Assembly (NCBI GenBank): GCA_002359025.1
Contig: DEPZ01000080.1
Span: forward strand, 3,210-19,023
Length of the DNA stretch: 15,814 nucleotides
Source of the DNA: Erysipelotrichaceae bacterium UBA3379
GTDB lineage: Bacteria > Bacillota_I > Bacilli_A > Erysipelotrichales > Coprobacillaceae
Direction: 5' to 3'
A program made the translations under genes and the position numbers. The first letter of the stretch is position 1; the number at the start of each line of letters is the position of its first letter. Below, one piece after another: positions 6,189 to 13,787 of this stretch. Under the pieces are notes generated by a model. That model did not search any database and was not told the DNA's origin. It saw only the letters and a list, made by a program, of their open reading frames with translations.

Positions 6189-7652
6189 CTATGTATTTTC
6201 TTGAATTTTTTCTACACTCTTTCCTTCATTTCTTTGTCTTTTAACAAGAGTAGGCATAATCATACCAAGTCCTACCAACATAACAGGCGTAAGTATATTC
6301 ATAGCTATTTCAAATAATGATCCTTTCAACATTCCCATAGCACATGAAAAAAGAGTTACAATCAAACACCATATCCCAAAAAACTTCGCTAATTTTTGAT
6401 TGCGAGTAAAACGGTATTCAGCCGGAAACTTATCCATTGATTGACGTAAAGCTATATATGCAATAAACACCCATAAAAAGCGTAGTGGCATAGTAACTGA
6501 ATTTAATTGTGTAAGTTGCTTGATAATTGTTGTCACATGTCCAATACCAAGTGCCGGTATCATAATTAATGGTGTCACAATAGCCACAACTAGCCATATT
6601 CCATTCACATATGCTCCATGTTTATTTCGCTTAAACAATTTTGATGGAATAAAATCTCTTGCATCTTCATTATCCAATAACATACGAATAGGCGCATCAA
6701 TCGCAATAAGTAATGTCGATAATTGACCCACCACAGTACATAATGCATATAAGATTAAAAAGAGATGACCCACACCATAATATTCTCCTAACTTTTGAAA
6801 TGCCCAATATGTCCCATTCGCAACATATGCATCAAAATTTGCTTGAACATCTGTCATATTAAACATCATAGACATAGATACTGTACCTAATATTGCAGAA
6901 ACAATAACCATTATTGCAAGTGCAATCATTCCTTTAGGAAATCCTTTAGAAGGATTTTCTACTTTATTGACATAGGGTGACATTCTATCACTTCCTCCAA
7001 CTGCAAATACCAATATAGAAAGTGAAGTAAAGTATTCTAAACGAAATTCAGGAATAAAAGAATGCAAACTCCAATCTATATTTTGATATCCTCCTTGAGG
7101 ATTGATCACTGGTGCAGCTAGCATCAATACAATAAATAAAAGAGATATAATAAATAATGAAGAACCTGCTAATGTTGCAACTGATTTTAAAGGATTTAAT
7201 CCTTTAGAAACAATATATGCAAAAACCAAAAATATAACAAGTGTCATCAATTGCACAACCCATGTATCTAATGAATCATAAAATGATGAATCTTGAAATA
7301 AAACCCAACTCAATGCTTTTAAACCTGCTGACGATTTAGAAGCAATATAAGGCATATGAACAACCCATGTTGTCCATCCTGCATAATATGCCAACTTAGG
7401 ACCCAATGTTTCATGAATCCAAGAACTGACTCCCCCACCAGCATTTTTAAATGCTGATCCTAATTCTCCTACCATTAATGTATATGGTACAAAATACAAG
7501 GCAAACATCATGATCCAACTAAAAATAACTTGAATCCCGTTAAAGTATACAAACCCATTGACAATATTCCCAAAACTCCACATTGAAGAAAATGCCATGA
7601 AAGCCAAATTATACCAAACGATTTTCTTTGATTGTTTTATAATTACCTCCAT
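6189..7652 (-). CDS. APC superfamily amino acid permease (paralog 1), uncertain start codon
   Basis: Multi-pass amino acid transporter of about 485 residues with roughly 12 hydrophobic segments, of the general GadC/YjeM-like type. It is closely similar throughout to the permease at 12276-13709: shared blocks include KKIVWY, NGFVYFNGIQVIFSW, GELGSAFKN, GGGVSSWIHET, YVNKVENPSKGFPKGMIALAIM, LLDNEDA and MDKFPAEYRFT. The frame is open to 7706 (GTG), but those bases overlap a candidate promoter. The coordinates given start at the first ATG (7650-7652), which has no Shine-Dalgarno sequence. A good GGAGG (7646-7650) instead stands 5 nt before ATA at 7638-7640, the exact codon that aligns with the paralog's ATG (IKQSKKIVW against MKDSKKIVW). 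The real start may therefore be AUA, giving 483 residues. It is monocistronic. The transported amino acid cannot be assigned. Confidence 0.88.
   Translation of the reverse strand: MEVIIKQSKKIVWYNLAFMAFSSMWSFGNIVNGFVYFNGIQVIFSWIMMFALYFVPYTLMVGELGSAFKNAGGGVSSWIHETLGPKLAYYAGWTTWVVHMPYIASKSSAGLKALSWVLFQDSSFYDSLDTWVVQLMTLVIFLVFAYIVSKGLNPLKSVATLAGSSLFIISLLFIVLMLAAPVINPQGGYQNIDWSLHSFIPEFRLEYFTSLSILVFAVGGSDRMSPYVNKVENPSKGFPKGMIALAIMVIVSAILGTVSMSMMFNMTDVQANFDAYVANGTYWAFQKLGEYYGVGHLFLILYALCTVVGQLSTLLIAIDAPIRMLLDNEDARDFIPSKLFKRNKHGAYVNGIWLVVAIVTPLIMIPALGIGHVTTIIKQLTQLNSVTMPLRFLWVFIAYIALRQSMDKFPAEYRFTRNQKLAKFFGIWCLIVTLFSCAMGMLKGSLFEIAMNILTPVMLVGLGMIMPTLVKRQRNEGKSVEKIQENT
7638..7650 (-). promoter_or_regulatory. 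Ribosome binding site aimed at an ATA codon
   Basis: Minus-strand GGAGG (7646-7650), spacer TAATT, then ATA (7638-7640). The paralog has AGGAGG, six bases, then ATG at the aligned position. This is either a natural AUA start or an ATG-to-ATA change. Confidence 0.55.
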
Positions 7653-7669
7653 TTGCTTTTTAAAAGCAA
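7653..7669. repeat. 17-bp perfect dyad next to the permease 1 start
   Basis: TTGCTTTT-T-AAAAGCAA, 8-bp arms around one base. It lies between a TATAAT hexamer (7677-7682, minus) and the GGAGG of the permease, so it is at the very 5' end of the mRNA if that hexamer is used. It could be an operator or a 5' hairpin. Confidence 0.45.
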
Positions 7670-7676
7670 CGGGCAC

Positions 7677-7682
7677 ATTATA
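7677..7682 (-). promoter_or_regulatory. Candidate -10 for permease 1 (proximal)
   Basis: Perfect TATAAT on the minus strand. The -35 region 17 bp upstream is poor (TGGCTT). Use of this site would give a short leader holding the dyad at 7653-7669 and the GGAGG. Confidence 0.35.
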
Positions 7683-7707
7683 ATCAAAATCAAAATAAAA
7701 AGCCACT

Positions 7708-7736
7708 CATATAATAAAAGAGTTACTCTTAGACAA
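7708..7736 (-). promoter_or_regulatory. Candidate promoter for permease 1 with dyad in the spacer (distal)
   Basis: Minus-strand TTGTCT (7731-7736) and TATATG (7708-7713) are 17 bp apart, and the spacer contains the perfect 13-bp dyad AAGAG-TTA-CTCTT (7718-7730), a possible operator. If used, transcription would start near 7701, downstream of the GTG that opens the frame. Confidence 0.35.
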
Positions 7737-7798
7737 CTCCTAAACTTCATCTACAAATAAAAACATATCATATCCATTCCTATACAAGAATCATATAT

Positions 7799-7845
7799 AA
7801 AAAAGACAAAATAGTGCATCTATCCAAAATAGAGACTACTTTGTC
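7799..7845 (-). terminator. Terminator of ldh
   Basis: A long interrupted stem on the minus strand, in which GACAAA, TAGT and CTAT pair with ATAG, ACTA and TTTGTC (outer arms 7840-7845 and 7805-7810), is followed by TTTTTT. A smaller hairpin lies closer to the stop codon. Confidence 0.8.
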
Positions 7846-7869
7846 AACAAACCAAGCTACCTTAGCTTC

Positions 7870-8814
7870 TTATATATCTAAACTATCTAAAACCTCTTTT
7901 AATGCTTTCGCACTTTCTTGTAACTTTTCATTTTCTTCATTATTTAAATAAATATCAACAACCATTTCCACACCATCTTTACCTATAACAGTTGGAATGC
8001 TTAAACAAATATCTTCTAAACCAAATTCACCCTTCATCAAACTAGACACAGGCAATACAGCATGTTCATTTTTAACGATAGCAGTTGCTATTCTCTTTAC
8101 CGCAACAGCAACTCCATAATAAGTTGCCCCTTTTCTATCAATAATCTCATAAGCACTATCACGCACTTCTTGAGCCAATCTTTCCATCGCTTCTTGATGT
8201 TTAAAATGTCCTCTTAATTCACAGAAATGATTGATATGAATACCTGCAACTTGTGCTCCTGACCATACTGCCAATTCACTATCCCCATGTTCACCAATAA
8301 TATAAGCATGAACATCACGTGGATCAACTTGTAAATGTTTACCTAAGACATACTTTAATCTTGCTGTATCCAAAACAGTTCCTGAACCAATAACACGATT
8401 CGCTGGGAAACCAGATAATTTTAATGTGACATATGTTAAAATATCCACTGGGTTAGCCACAATTAATAAAATCCCTTCACAATTTCTATTTTTAATTTCA
8501 GGAATAATACTCTTAAAGATTTCAACATTTTTCTTTACTAAATCCAAACGTGTTTCGTTTGGTTTTTGATTTGCTCCTGCAGTGATGACAATTAATCCAG
8601 CATCGACAATATCATCATAACCTCCAGCATAGATATTCATTGGAGTTTGATAAGCACTCCCATGACTTAAATCCATAGCTTCTCCTTCAGCTTTTTGATG
8701 ATTTGCATCAATTAATACCATTTCAGAAAATAAACCACTATTAATTAAACTAAAAGCAGAAGTTGCTCCTACAAAACCACAACCTATGACCGCTACTTTT
8801 TGCATATTTACCAT
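7870..8814 (-). CDS. ldh: L-lactate dehydrogenase
   Basis: NAD-dependent reduction of pyruvate to L-lactate in the cytoplasm, the redox-balancing step of homolactic fermentation. The translation has the Rossmann nucleotide loop IGCGFVG, the NAD-binding aspartate in VLID, the substrate loop GANQKPNETRLDL with Gln and Arg at the positions that favour lactate over malate, IVANPVD, GSGTVLDTARL with the substrate Arg and the Asp partner, and the catalytic His in IGEHGDS (H176 from this start). The length of 314 is normal. The frame extends to a GTG at 8826 that would overlap the ribosome binding site. The ATG at 8812-8814, 11 nt after AAGGAG, is preferred, and an ATG three codons later is also possible. 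It is monocistronic, divergent from the L,D-transpeptidase gene, with a good promoter and terminator. Confidence 0.96.
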   Translation of the reverse strand: MVNMQKVAVIGCGFVGATSAFSLINSGLFSEMVLIDANHQKAEGEAMDLSHGSAYQTPMNIYAGGYDDIVDAGLIVITAGANQKPNETRLDLVKKNVEIFKSIIPEIKNRNCEGILLIVANPVDILTYVTLKLSGFPANRVIGSGTVLDTARLKYVLGKHLQVDPRDVHAYIIGEHGDSELAVWSGAQVAGIHINHFCELRGHFKHQEAMERLAQEVRDSAYEIIDRKGATYYGVAVAVKRIATAIVKNEHAVLPVSSLMKGEFGLEDICLSIPTVIGKDGVEMVVDIYLNNEENEKLQESAKALKEVLDSLDI

Positions 8815-8849
8815 ATATGTATACACTCCTTTATATTATTTTCAACTAC

Positions 8850-8878
8850 AATATAATCCATTATCCATATTTTTTCAA
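8850..8878 (-). promoter_or_regulatory. Promoter of ldh
   Basis: Minus-strand TTGAAA (8873-8878), 17-bp spacer, TATATT (8850-8855). Predicted leader about 30 nt. Confidence 0.75.
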
Positions 8879-8957
8879 ATAATATGTTTCAAAATTGTCT
8901 ATAATAAATAGGATAGAAATATTATATTTGGTTCTACAAATATATTCGTCTAAATCA

Positions 8958-8986
8958 TTGACTTTTATACATAAAATGCCTAAAAT
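8958..8986 (+). promoter_or_regulatory. Promoter of the L,D-transpeptidase gene
   Basis: TTGACT (8958-8963), 17-bp spacer, TAAAAT (8981-8986). Predicted leader about 28 nt, ending in a GGGGG ribosome binding site 8 nt before the ATG. Confidence 0.75.
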
Positions 8987-9021
8987 TTGTATGAAAGTAT
9001 TAATTATCGGGGGTTTTATAT

Positions 9022-10440
9022 ATGTCTAAAAAACATTCTATCATGAAGTACAAACAAACCAAAATATTAATAGGTTGTTCTCTTGCGCTTGTGATAATAT
9101 ACATTATAGGTTGTGTTTATTTCCATAATCGTTTTATGTTTAATACTTATGTCAACAATATTGATGTTTCAGCTATGAATTATCAAGATTCAAATACGAC
9201 ATTAAAACAACAATTTACAAATCAAACTTTAGAAATACAATTCATTGATAATCAAAAAGAAACATTAACAGATAGTGATTGTGGTATTACTTATAATGAA
9301 CAAAGTGATTTAAAAAAGATAATCAACCAACAAAATTCATTTCTTTGGTTTATTCATTTATTTAGTGATACACATTTAACAGTTGATAACTTACTTACTG
9401 TTGATGAAAATCAATTAACTACAGCAACAAGTTCTTTAAAACATATGCAAAAAGATATGATGGTTGCTCCTAAAGATGCTAAGGTTGAATATAAAGATAA
9501 AGACTTTTCAATTGTTGAAGAACAATTTGGTTCTCAAATCAATCAAGAAGTCTTTAATGATCTTGTCTTTGATTCATTCAAACAAAAAGATCTTCAATTA
9601 AATGTTAAAGAAGAGAAAGGATATAATGAACCAAAATTAACAGCAGATGATGACAACATCAAACAATTATTAGAACTTGCTAAAGAACATTGTAATGCAT
9701 CTATTATATATCAAACAGTAGATGGAAAAGTCAATCTAGATGGAAACGATATTATCCAATGGTTATCTATAGATGAAAAAGGACAATATTATTATAGTGA
9801 AGAAGAATTTGAGAAGAAGGCAACTGAATTTGTAAAAGATTTAGCTAAAAAAATTAATATCAAATCTAAAGCTATTACTTTTAAAGGAACAAATGGTACA
9901 AAAACTGTATCAGGTGGTAATTATGGGTATACATTAAAACAAGAAAAAGAAGTTGAAGGTCTTTTAGAGGATATTAAGAATCATAAATATGGAACACGTC
10001 AACCAGTTGTCAATGGTGTACAAGCATCTTATTCTAATGGTGGTCTAGGTGATACTTTTGTAGAAATAGATATGACAAAACAACATTTCTGGTTCCATAA
10101 AAATGCAGAAATTGTTGTTGAATCAGATGTTGTTACTGGATTACCAACACCAGATCGCATTACACCAGAAGGTGTCTATTATGTTTATTTTATGCAAAGA
10201 GATAGAGTCTTAAGAGGACAAATACAAGCTGATGGTAAACCAGAATACGAAACACCTGTTGCTTATTGGATGGCATTTAATAAAGGTATTGGTCTACATG
10301 ATGCGACATGGCAACCTAAATTTGGTGGTGAAGTTTATAAAACAAGAGGATCTCATGGTTGTATCAACCTTCCTAAAAACATTGCAGCTAAACTCTATGA
10401 TGAACTTAAAGTAAACGTTCCTGTTGTTTGTTATTATTGA
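9022..10440 (+). CDS. Membrane-anchored L,D-transpeptidase (YkuD domain, PG-binding-4-like region)
   Basis: Cell-wall enzyme predicted to form 3-3 peptidoglycan cross-links or attach substrates to the stem peptide. It has 472 residues. A single hydrophobic segment at about 15-34 with lysines before it anchors the protein with its bulk outside. Residues 40-330 are an extracellular region resembling the tandem PG-binding-4 module common before YkuD domains in Gram-positive bacteria. The catalytic domain covers about 345-472, with the conserved His in GIGLHDATW (H426) and the nucleophile in SHGCINLP (C447), both intact. It ends exactly after the usual C-terminal YkuD strand. The start ATG follows GGGGG by 8 nt. 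It is the only complete plus-strand gene in the window, with its own promoter and terminator, convergent with the M18 operon. Such enzymes can give tolerance to beta-lactams; no evidence for that here. Confidence 0.95.
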   Translation: MSKKHSIMKYKQTKILIGCSLALVIIYIIGCVYFHNRFMFNTYVNNIDVSAMNYQDSNTTLKQQFTNQTLEIQFIDNQKETLTDSDCGITYNEQSDLKKIINQQNSFLWFIHLFSDTHLTVDNLLTVDENQLTTATSSLKHMQKDMMVAPKDAKVEYKDKDFSIVEEQFGSQINQEVFNDLVFDSFKQKDLQLNVKEEKGYNEPKLTADDDNIKQLLELAKEHCNASIIYQTVDGKVNLDGNDIIQWLSIDEKGQYYYSEEEFEKKATEFVKDLAKKINIKSKAITFKGTNGTKTVSGGNYGYTLKQEKEVEGLLEDIKNHKYGTRQPVVNGVQASYSNGGLGDTFVEIDMTKQHFWFHKNAEIVVESDVVTGLPTPDRITPEGVYYVYFMQRDRVLRGQIQADGKPEYETPVAYWMAFNKGIGLHDATWQPKFGGEVYKTRGSHGCINLPKNIAAKLYDELKVNVPVVCYY

Positions 10441-10463
10441 TAGGCTTATGCCTATCTTTTTTT
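10439..10463 (+). terminator. Terminator of the L,D-transpeptidase gene
   Basis: GATAGGC-TTAT-GCCTATC followed by seven T; the stem begins inside the TGA stop codon. Confidence 0.9.
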
Positions 10464-10470
10464 ATATCAG

Positions 10471-10504
10471 ATAATAAAATAACTGTGCCTTATGACACAG
10501 TTAT
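10471..10504 (-). terminator. Terminator of the M18 aminopeptidase operon
   Basis: Minus-strand ATAACTGTG, 8-nt loop, CACAGTTAT, then TTTATTAT (arms 10496-10504 and 10479-10487). It begins directly after the stop of the small membrane protein gene and lies back to back with the convergent transpeptidase terminator. Confidence 0.8.
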
Positions 10505-10888
10505 CTATATATTCAATTCTTTATCAAATATTCTTTTTCCTGTTAAACACCCAATAACCAGAATCAAAAATGAAATATCAAATGGACTCTTGATTGTTAT
10601 AAAAGTGATAAACAAAGCTACAACAATTGTAACAATAACCATAATTAAAGGTTTCTTACTTAAAGAATAGACTTTTAATATTTGATATTGTCTAAGTGTA
10701 TTATGTATTGCGATATAAAAAGCGACGATTGCTACGAACATATCAATAGAAAAATGAATAAAATAATTATCTAATAATAATCCCTTCACAAACAAAATCA
10801 CAATATAACAACACATAATCTGCCATAAAGACGCTATTGCATAGCGTTCTTTATCTCTTTTTTTGTCTTCTAATTTGATTTTTGCCAT
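10505..10888 (-). CDS. Small membrane protein of unknown function
   Basis: A 127-residue protein I do not recognise. It opens with a strongly charged cytosolic stretch (MAKIKLEDKKRDKERY), followed by four likely membrane segments at about 20-36, 46-62, 80-97 and 103-115, and ends in a short charged tail. Its ATG shares one base with the stop codon of the M18 aminopeptidase (TAATG), so the two are translated from one mRNA and probably coupled. AAAGG lies 10 nt upstream. The operon position makes it real, but nothing in the sequence tells its role; a link to peptide metabolism rests only on its neighbour. Confidence 0.8.
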   Translation of the reverse strand: MAKIKLEDKKRDKERYAIASLWQIMCCYIVILFVKGLLLDNYFIHFSIDMFVAIVAFYIAIHNTLRQYQILKVYSLSKKPLIMVIVTIVVALFITFITIKSPFDISFLILVIGCLTGKRIFDKELNI

Positions 10889-12207
10889 TATTTTGTAACC
10901 TTTAATTCATGCGCACTTGTTTCTTCAATATGACTATTAAAGAATTCTTCCATCACTTGAATCATATAATAAGTATCTTTGATTCCTGCTGTTTCATATG
11001 AAGAGTGCATAGCAAGTTGTGCTAAACCAATATCCACACTATTCATAGATACTTGATTCATTGCAATATTTCCTAAAGTACTTCCACCTACTGCATCTGA
11101 TCTATTAGAGAAGAATTGTACAGGAACATTGGCTTTTTCACACAAACCTTTAAATACAGCTATACTTACAGCATCACTTGTATATTTTTGACCAGCATGA
11201 GATTTCACGACAATCCCTTCATTCATATAGACACAATTGTTAACATCAGTTTTTTCAGGATGATTTGGATGTACAGCATGTGCATTATCTCCACTTAACA
11301 TAAAACTAGAAGCCAAAGCACGATAGAAATCTTCATCATCTTTTGACAATGCTTTGTTCACTCTATATAAAACATCATATAAGAATGTTGATCCAGCACC
11401 TTGTTTTGTTCCTGAACCGACTTCTTCATTATCAAAGCAAGCAAATACATTGATCGATTTTGCATTATATCCTTTTAAGAAACCTTGTAAAGATGTAAAT
11501 GCACATTGTAAATCATCTAATTGAGGTGAAGATATAAATTCTTCTTGAACACCCCAAATAGAAGGTGACATTCTATTGTATAGATATAAGTCTGTACCAT
11601 AAATATCTTTCACATCAACATTTAATTCCTCAGCAATCAATCGTTGTAATGCATCTTCTTTTGTACCCTTTCCACCAAATAATGGTAACATATCTACTTG
11701 ATTGTTGTAGGCAAAACCATTATTTACTGTTCTATTCATATGAATAGCCACATTAGGAATTAAGACAAGATCTTTATCAATACATAATAATTCAGTCTTA
11801 TAGCTATCTCCTTTTTTAACCAATACTCTTCCAGCAATTGATAAAGGACGATCCATCCAAGTTGAACATAGCATTCCACCGTATCCTTCAGTATTAAGCT
11901 GTGTATAATGACCGCGCACTTCAATTTGTGCATTTTCTTTTATTTTAAATGTAGGTGAATCACTATGTGACGCAGCAACATTAAAACTATAATTATCTAA
12001 ATTTTCACCTAAATGTAATGCGATAATGCTAGAATTATTTCTTGACACATAATATTTCCCACCAGGAACAATATTCCATTTTTGTCCTTCTAATAATTCT
12101 TGATATCCATTATCATTTAATTCTTTTTTCATATTGTCTACTGCGTGAAAAGCAGTTGGACTTTTCTTAATAAATGTAACTAATTTTTCTGATATTTCTC
12201 TATACAT
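10888..12207 (-). CDS. M18 family aminopeptidase (ApeB/aspartyl aminopeptidase type)
   Basis: Cytoplasmic dinuclear zinc aminopeptidase removing N-terminal residues, often acidic, from peptides. The 439-residue length is normal for the family. M18 landmarks are intact: HSDSPTFKIK at 81-90 with ligand H81, SPQLDDLQ with D231, FDNEEVGSGTKQGAGS at 258-273 with the catalytic and ligand glutamates E261/E262, SGDNAHAVHPN at 305-315 with D307, and the C-terminal ligand H401 in AMHSSYE. The ATG has GGAGG 8 nt upstream. The gene follows the second permease on the same strand and has its own extended -10 promoter in the short gap. It overlaps the small membrane protein gene by one base. Together with the permeases it suggests peptide and amino acid scavenging. 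Confidence 0.95.
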   Translation of the reverse strand: MYREISEKLVTFIKKSPTAFHAVDNMKKELNDNGYQELLEGQKWNIVPGGKYYVSRNNSSIIALHLGENLDNYSFNVAASHSDSPTFKIKENAQIEVRGHYTQLNTEGYGGMLCSTWMDRPLSIAGRVLVKKGDSYKTELLCIDKDLVLIPNVAIHMNRTVNNGFAYNNQVDMLPLFGGKGTKEDALQRLIAEELNVDVKDIYGTDLYLYNRMSPSIWGVQEEFISSPQLDDLQCAFTSLQGFLKGYNAKSINVFACFDNEEVGSGTKQGAGSTFLYDVLYRVNKALSKDDEDFYRALASSFMLSGDNAHAVHPNHPEKTDVNNCVYMNEGIVVKSHAGQKYTSDAVSIAVFKGLCEKANVPVQFFSNRSDAVGGSTLGNIAMNQVSMNSVDIGLAQLAMHSSYETAGIKDTYYMIQVMEEFFNSHIEETSAHELKVTK

Positions 12208-12232
12208 TTCTCATTCCTCCAAATATGCCTAC

Positions 12233-12241
12233 ATTATAACA
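12233..12241 (-). promoter_or_regulatory. Extended -10 promoter of the M18 aminopeptidase operon
   Basis: Minus-strand TGTTATAAT (hexamer at 12233-12238). TTGGTT about 16 bp upstream could serve as -35 and lies in the loop of the long dyad at 12239-12270. Predicted leader is about 20 nt, with GGAGG at 12216-12220. Confidence 0.6.
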
Positions 12242-12270
12242 TATCCTTTTGGAAAACCAAAAGGATATGT
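12239..12270 (-). terminator. Long perfect dyad after permease 2: terminator and/or operator
   Basis: Two perfect 14-bp arms (12239-12252 and 12257-12270, ACATATCCTTTTGG and its complement) are separated by four bases. It begins 5 nt after the permease stop codon, where a terminator is expected, but no T-run follows; TATAAT does instead. It overlaps the spacer and -35 region of the aminopeptidase promoter. Confidence 0.55.
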
Positions 12271-12275
12271 AGAGA

Positions 12276-13709
12276 TTATAATGATTTTTTTGCTTGTTCT
12301 TTTTTTGCAAGTACTGGCATAATCATACCTAATGCCACAAGCACTATTGGTGTAATGATATTTAAAATCATTGTAAATGTATCTGTAGAATACATACCAA
12401 GTATACAGAAAATGAATGTCACAGCAAAACACCACCAACCAAAGAATTTAGCCATAAATTGATTCTTTGTAAATCTGTATTCTGCTGGGAATTTATCCAT
12501 AGCATTACGTAATGCTATATAAGCAGCAAATACCCATAAATAACGTAATGGCATACATACAGAATTCAATTTATTCAATTGTCCTAAAACAGCAGCTGCT
12601 CCAGGCACAAGAGATTGAACAAGTATAATACTTCCTGATAAAATAACAACCATCCATATTCCATTGATATAAGCGCCAGATTTGTTTTTCTTTAATAAAA
12701 CAGATGGAATATACTTTTTAGCATCTTCATTATCTAATAACATGCGAAGTGGTGCATCAATACTTAAAACAAGTGTAGAGAATTGCCCAATCATATTACA
12801 TATTGCATAGATAATTAATAATGTATCACCCAAATGATAGTACTCACCTAAATCTTGGAATGCCCAATAGGCTCCATTTGCAACATAAGAATCAAAGCTT
12901 GCTTGACTTGCATTAATGACTGCAGGATCAAACATCATTCCCATTGCAATAGTTCCTAAAATAGCACAAACCATCACCATGATTGCTAAAGCAATCATAC
13001 CTTTAGGGAATCCTTTTGAAGGATTTTCTACTTTATTAACATATGGTGAAATCTTTTCACAACCACCAACTGCAAAAACCAAAATCGATAACGATGTAAA
13101 ATAGTTTACATTAAACTGTGGAATAATTTTATCCCAACTAAAATCTAATGACACAAATCCACCATTAGGATTAATGGCTGGTGCTGCAAACATCATCACA
13201 ATATATAAAAGTGACATAACAAACATACTTGTCCCTGCTAAAGTTGCAAGTTTCTTTAATGGGTTCAACCCCTTACTTGCGACAAAACAGAAAAATAAAA
13301 ATACGACCAATGTCGCAAGTTGTACATAGATTGTAGGAAAAGTATCATAAGTTTCAGCATTTCTAAAAACAGCCCAACTTAATGCTTTTAATCCTCCACT
13401 TCCTTTACTTGCAATATACGTAATGTGACAAGCCCAATAAGTCCATCCAGCATAATATGCAAGCTTAGAACCCATTGTTTCATGAATCCATGAACTCACA
13501 CCACCACCAGAATTTTTAAATGCTGAACCAAGCTCACCAACCATTAAGGCATAAGGTACAAAGTACAAAGCGAACATTAAAATCCAGCTAAAGATGACTT
13601 GAATCCCATTAAAGTATACAAATCCATTTACAACATTTCCAAATCCCCAAACAGTTGAAAAAGCCATAAATGCAAGATGATACCAAACTATCTTCTTAGA
13701 ATCTTTCAT
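12276..13709 (-). CDS. APC superfamily amino acid permease (paralog 2)
   Basis: Multi-pass amino acid transporter of 477 residues, about 12 membrane segments, closely similar along its whole length to the permease at 6189-7652. Shared signatures include KKIVWY, VNGFVYFNGIQVIFSW, GELGSAFKNSGGGVSSWIHET, YVNKVENPSKGFPKGMIALAIM and MDKFPAEYRFTKNQ. The frame is open to a TTG at 13727, but AGGAGG lies inside that extension and stands 6 nt before the ATG at 13707-13709, which is clearly the start. The general fold resembles GadC/YjeM-type permeases; the substrate cannot be assigned, and exchange of an amino acid for its decarboxylation product is possible in this group, though no decarboxylase is in the window. 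It has its own promoter and precedes the M18 aminopeptidase. Confidence 0.92.
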   Translation of the reverse strand: MKDSKKIVWYHLAFMAFSTVWGFGNVVNGFVYFNGIQVIFSWILMFALYFVPYALMVGELGSAFKNSGGGVSSWIHETMGSKLAYYAGWTYWACHITYIASKGSGGLKALSWAVFRNAETYDTFPTIYVQLATLVVFLFFCFVASKGLNPLKKLATLAGTSMFVMSLLYIVMMFAAPAINPNGGFVSLDFSWDKIIPQFNVNYFTSLSILVFAVGGCEKISPYVNKVENPSKGFPKGMIALAIMVMVCAILGTIAMGMMFDPAVINASQASFDSYVANGAYWAFQDLGEYYHLGDTLLIIYAICNMIGQFSTLVLSIDAPLRMLLDNEDAKKYIPSVLLKKNKSGAYINGIWMVVILSGSIILVQSLVPGAAAVLGQLNKLNSVCMPLRYLWVFAAYIALRNAMDKFPAEYRFTKNQFMAKFFGWWCFAVTFIFCILGMYSTDTFTMILNIITPIVLVALGMIMPVLAKKEQAKKSL

Positions 13710-13778
13710 TTTCTTCCTCCTATTCAACTTTCATACACTTTTACGCCCCCTCTTCCCAATAAAAAGTGCAACGCGAAA

Positions 13779-13787
13779 ATTATAACA
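13779..13787 (-). promoter_or_regulatory. Extended -10 promoter of permease 2
   Basis: Minus-strand TGTTATAAT (hexamer at 13779-13784). No convincing -35. Predicted leader about 63 nt. Confidence 0.55.

Noticed and set aside
10428..10670. Plus-strand 80-codon frame after the L,D-transpeptidase
   Set aside because: Runs through both back-to-back terminators and is antisense to the small membrane protein gene.
12229..12438. Minus-strand 69-codon frame at the end of permease 2
   Set aside because: Lies in another frame of the permease coding sequence and crosses the long dyad; no support of its own.
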